Shown: piece after piece, positions 14,771-17,450 of the stretch
Position numbering within the stretch: the first letter of the stretch is position 1
Layout: each line of letters opens with the position of its first letter
Source: Thiomargarita sp.
GTDB taxonomy: Bacteria; Pseudomonadota; Gammaproteobacteria; Beggiatoales; Beggiatoaceae
Direction of reading: 5' to 3'
Assembly: GCA_030635005.1 (NCBI GenBank)
Contig: DAOVZS010000024.1
Location: forward strand, 1 to 17,450
DNA length: 17,450 bases
Made by a program: the position numbers and the translations under genes
Notes under the pieces: model-generated
The model's input: the letters and a program-made list of their open reading frames with translations, nothing else
The model's database searches: none
Told to the model about the DNA's origin: nothing

Positions 14771-15898
14771 ATGGCTAAAATTCTTATTATTGGTGATTCT
14801 GTTAGTGCCATGATACAGCAGCGCGGATTGGTGGGACAGGAGGCAGGACATCAAATATTTTGGTTGTCTACACCCAAAGCGAATCTTCCCAATGTCACTG
14901 CTTTTGGCTTATCAACCCGAATCCCATTTTATTCTTACCTTGAGCAATTGCTGTCACCTTTCATTTTAAAAAGCATCGTTAAGCGTGTTCAACCAGATAT
15001 CATTCATATTCATTTTGCTCGTGTAGGCGTGCTCACATTATTATCTTTATCTTTATTACGTTATCATCCACTTGTGATTACCACTATGGGCGGTGATATT
15101 TTATCGGATCAAAGTTACCGTGGTTTTCATACGCACTCAACCCGAATGTTACTTGAACAGGCTGATTGTATTACCTCGAAATCTGATTTTTTAGATGCTG
15201 CTTTAGCTAAAATTGGTCACTATCAATCCAAAATACGTCGTATTAGATGGGGTGTTGATCTTGAACAATTTACGCCTGATCGAAAAACACAGTATCTTCG
15301 TGAGAAATGGGGAATTTCAGAAAATGATCTCGTTTTCTTTGATCCCCGTGCTGCTCAACCCCTGTATAATAAGCATGTCATTTTGACAGCATTTGCTCAT
15401 TATTTGGCGAGAGATAATCCAAACGCAATATTATTGATATCTGAAATGAATGCTATTCCAACCTATATAGCACAGTTACGACAGCAAGCGAATAAATTAG
15501 GTATCACTAAAAATATACGGTTTGTAGGCAAAATTACTCATAGTACGATGCCAGATTACTATGCTTTGGCAGATATTACCCTTTCTATTCCCAGCTCAGA
15601 CGGTTTACCACAAAGCATTTATGAAGCCTTAGCATCGGGTTCATTCCTAATCGTCGGTGATTTACCACAATACACGGGTGTCATTGAAGACGGAATCACA
15701 GCAAAAATTGTACCTATCCATGACGCCAACGCCATAGCAACTGCACTCAGTTGGATTGTTGCGCATCCCGACAAACGGATTAAAGCTGCTCAAGTGGGAC
15801 GTGCTTATGTGCAAAAATACGCTAATAAACAAACACAAAATCAATTAGTGAATGATATATATGCTGATTTATTGTGTCAAAATACAAAAATAGGATAA
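14771..15898 (+). CDS. GT4-family glycosyltransferase
   Basis: This 375-residue GT-B-fold enzyme would transfer a sugar from a nucleotide donor to a glycan or lipid-linked acceptor in the cytoplasm. The N-terminal acceptor domain contains PDIIHIHFARVG (75-86) and TTMGGDIL (104-111). The linker RWGVDLEQFTPD (159-170) is typical of family 4. The C-terminal donor domain contains NIRFVGKI and SSDGLPQSIYEALASG, where D277 and E285 form a D-x7-E variant of the usual E-x7-E. Donor and acceptor cannot be predicted. The asparagine-synthase-like gene begins six bases after its stop, so the two are probably one operon. No strong ribosome-binding site is visible. Confidence 0.85.
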   Translation: MAKILIIGDSVSAMIQQRGLVGQEAGHQIFWLSTPKANLPNVTAFGLSTRIPFYSYLEQLLSPFILKSIVKRVQPDIIHIHFARVGVLTLLSLSLLRYHPLVITTMGGDILSDQSYRGFHTHSTRMLLEQADCITSKSDFLDAALAKIGHYQSKIRRIRWGVDLEQFTPDRKTQYLREKWGISENDLVFFDPRAAQPLYNKHVILTAFAHYLARDNPNAILLISEMNAIPTYIAQLRQQANKLGITKNIRFVGKITHSTMPDYYALADITLSIPSSDGLPQSIYEALASGSFLIVGDLPQYTGVIEDGITAKIVPIHDANAIATALSWIVAHPDKRIKAAQVGRAYVQKYANKQTQNQLVNDIYADLLCQNTKIG

Positions 15899-15904
15899 TT
15901 AATT

Positions 15905-17450
15905 GTGTGTGGTATATTTGGTTTATTACTCAATCAATCCCAAGAATTTCCAGTTAAAAAATACACGCAACTGTTAGCGCATCGAGGTCCCGATGATCAG
16001 GGGTGGCTGGTTTGGAATAAAAGTACGGGTATTCACAAAGGCAAACATGCTCATAATCCACCCGGACATGTATTTTTAGGACATCGACGTTTGTCTATTT
16101 TAGACTTATCTGAAAAAGGCTGGCAACCTATGTCTACACCCGATAATCGTTATCATATGACGTATAACGGTGAAATTTATAATTACCAAGAGTTACGTAG
16201 TGAGCTCGTCGCTTTAGGGCATCAATTTCAGAGCCATTCTGATACAGAAGTCTTGTTAATGGGATATGTGCAATGGGGTAAAAAGATACTTGATAAAATC
16301 GAAGGTATGTTTGCTTTTGCTATTTTGGATATTCAAAAAAGGACATTATTTTTAGCACGAGATCCCTTTGGTATTAAACCCTTATTTTACCATGTATGGA
16401 ACAAAGGATTTGCTTTTGCTTCTGAAATTCAGGCTTTATTAAAATTACCACACTTTACATCTCAGCTGAATCCACAACGTACTTATGATTATTTACAATC
16501 AGGTTTCACCGATAATCTGACAGATACATTATTTTCTAACATACAACACTTACCGCCTGCCCATTATCTAGACATCAATCTGGATGCAGTATATTCAGTA
16601 ACCCCTATCCAATATTGGAAAGTCAATGCATATCAACGTGATGATCTCAGTTTTTCCCAAGCATCTAAACAATTACGTGAATTATTTCTTAACAGTATTA
16701 GTTTACATTTAAGAAGTGATGTGGCGGTAGGCGCTGCCCTGTCAGGTGGCATTGATTCTTCAGCAATCGTATGTGCCATCCGTTATCTTAAACCTGATCT
16801 TGATCTGCATACTTTTACCTACATAGCTGATGATCCTAGACTGTCCGAAGCATCTTGGGCAAATATAGTAGGTCAATATGCTAAAGTAACAATGCATACG
16901 ATTCAGCCAACTGCTGATGATTTAATTAAAGATTTAGATGATTTAATCCTCGCACAAGGCGAGCCCTTTAGTAGCACCAGTATGTATGCTCAATATAAAG
17001 TCTTTCAGTTAGCACGTGATACAGGCATTAATGTCATGTTGGATGGTCAAGGGGCAGATGAATTACTGGGAGGATATCCAGGATATCAAAGTGCGAGATT
17101 AGCAAGCTTGATTCGTCAAGGGGATTGGTTACAAGCAACCCGTTTTTTTAAAAATTCTTCCCAATCTCCAGGACGTACTTGGCAAAAATTAGGTATTGGT
17201 ACGGTGGGACATTTTACCCCCTCATACTTACAAGCTTGGGCACAATATGCTATTGGTTTTAAAAAAATGCCTGCGTGGCTTAATAAAAATTGGTTCATCG
17301 AGCATGCTGTCTCGTTACGTCCCTATATAACAGGGGGGTATGGTCCGATGTATTTGCGTACCAGATTATCTGAAGATTTAACATTAGGATTACTCCCTTT
17401 ATTACGTTATGAAGATCGTAATTCTATGACACATTCCATTGAAAGTCGTG
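15905..17450 (+). CDS. asnB: Asparagine synthase (glutamine-hydrolysing)-like amidotransferase, cut by window end
   Basis: The N-terminal class II glutamine amidotransferase domain begins GTG-TGT, placing the nucleophile at C2 (MCGIFGL), with AHRGPDDQG and YNGEIYN following. The C-terminal synthetase domain shows the ATP-pyrophosphatase loop SGGIDSS (280-286), LDGQGADELLGGY and RYEDRNSMTHSIESR at the edge. About 515 codons are present; family members usually run to 550-650 residues. Cys must follow the initiator directly, which fixes the GTG at 15905. AGGA lies nine bases upstream. AsnB makes asparagine from aspartate and glutamine, but paralogues next to glycosyltransferases often amidate sugar acids in surface glycans. 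The neighbour favours that reading here, so the symbol marks family rather than proven function. Confidence 0.85.
   Translation, partial: MCGIFGLLLNQSQEFPVKKYTQLLAHRGPDDQGWLVWNKSTGIHKGKHAHNPPGHVFLGHRRLSILDLSEKGWQPMSTPDNRYHMTYNGEIYNYQELRSELVALGHQFQSHSDTEVLLMGYVQWGKKILDKIEGMFAFAILDIQKRTLFLARDPFGIKPLFYHVWNKGFAFASEIQALLKLPHFTSQLNPQRTYDYLQSGFTDNLTDTLFSNIQHLPPAHYLDINLDAVYSVTPIQYWKVNAYQRDDLSFSQASKQLRELFLNSISLHLRSDVAVGAALSGGIDSSAIVCAIRYLKPDLDLHTFTYIADDPRLSEASWANIVGQYAKVTMHTIQPTADDLIKDLDDLILAQGEPFSSTSMYAQYKVFQLARDTGINVMLDGQGADELLGGYPGYQSARLASLIRQGDWLQATRFFKNSSQSPGRTWQKLGIGTVGHFTPSYLQAWAQYAIGFKKMPAWLNKNWFIEHAVSLRPYITGGYGPMYLRTRLSEDLTLGLLPLLRYEDRNSMTHSIESR

Overview
The window is a 17.45 kb chromosomal piece of an AT-rich bacterium. 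The gene content (minCDE, dusB, rlmB, trmL, mnmG, prfB with its programmed frameshift, pepD) and the proteins' similarity to gammaproteobacterial forms suggest a gammaproteobacterium. Many short palindromic repeats between genes, together with a multiheme cytochrome c, would fit the Beggiatoa/Thiotrichaceae group. That placement is inference and cannot be proved from the sequence alone.

Layout. Positions 1-226 hold a repeat element with inverted ends and a GC-rich hairpin. Next comes a minus-strand pair, an RlaP-like nucleotidyltransferase overlapping trmL (227-1641), divergent from dusB (1695-2711, plus). dusB runs 89 bp into the 3' end of convergent rlmB. A tight minus-strand run follows, transcribed minC-minD-minE-flippase-like membrane protein-rlmB (6201 down to 2623). 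prfB (RF2) is divergent from minC. A second minus-strand run carries pepD, a small unknown gene and a ferritin-like gene (9734 down to 7476). mnmG (9931-11763) is divergent from pepD.

The stretch from about 11.7 to 14.7 kb looks worn. The last segment of MnmG departs from the usual C-terminus. A restriction-modification gene survives only as its N-terminal nuclease part plus methylase motif I, and lies between two copies of a long palindrome. A multiheme cytochrome c gene is cut by an in-frame amber codon and has one damaged haem site. From 14771 to the window end a GT4 glycosyltransferase and an asparagine-synthase-like amidotransferase (cut by the edge) look like the start of a surface-glycan cluster.

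How the genes work together. Several genes act on translation or RNA: trmL, dusB and mnmG modify tRNA, rlmB methylates 23S rRNA, prfB terminates translation, and the RlaP-like enzyme may act on RNA ends. minCDE places the division septum. The most distinctive features are the palindrome pair flanking the restriction-modification remnant, the dispersed short palindromes, and the RlaP-like gene translationally coupled to trmL. I found no CRISPR array, tRNA, rRNA or complete insertion sequence.
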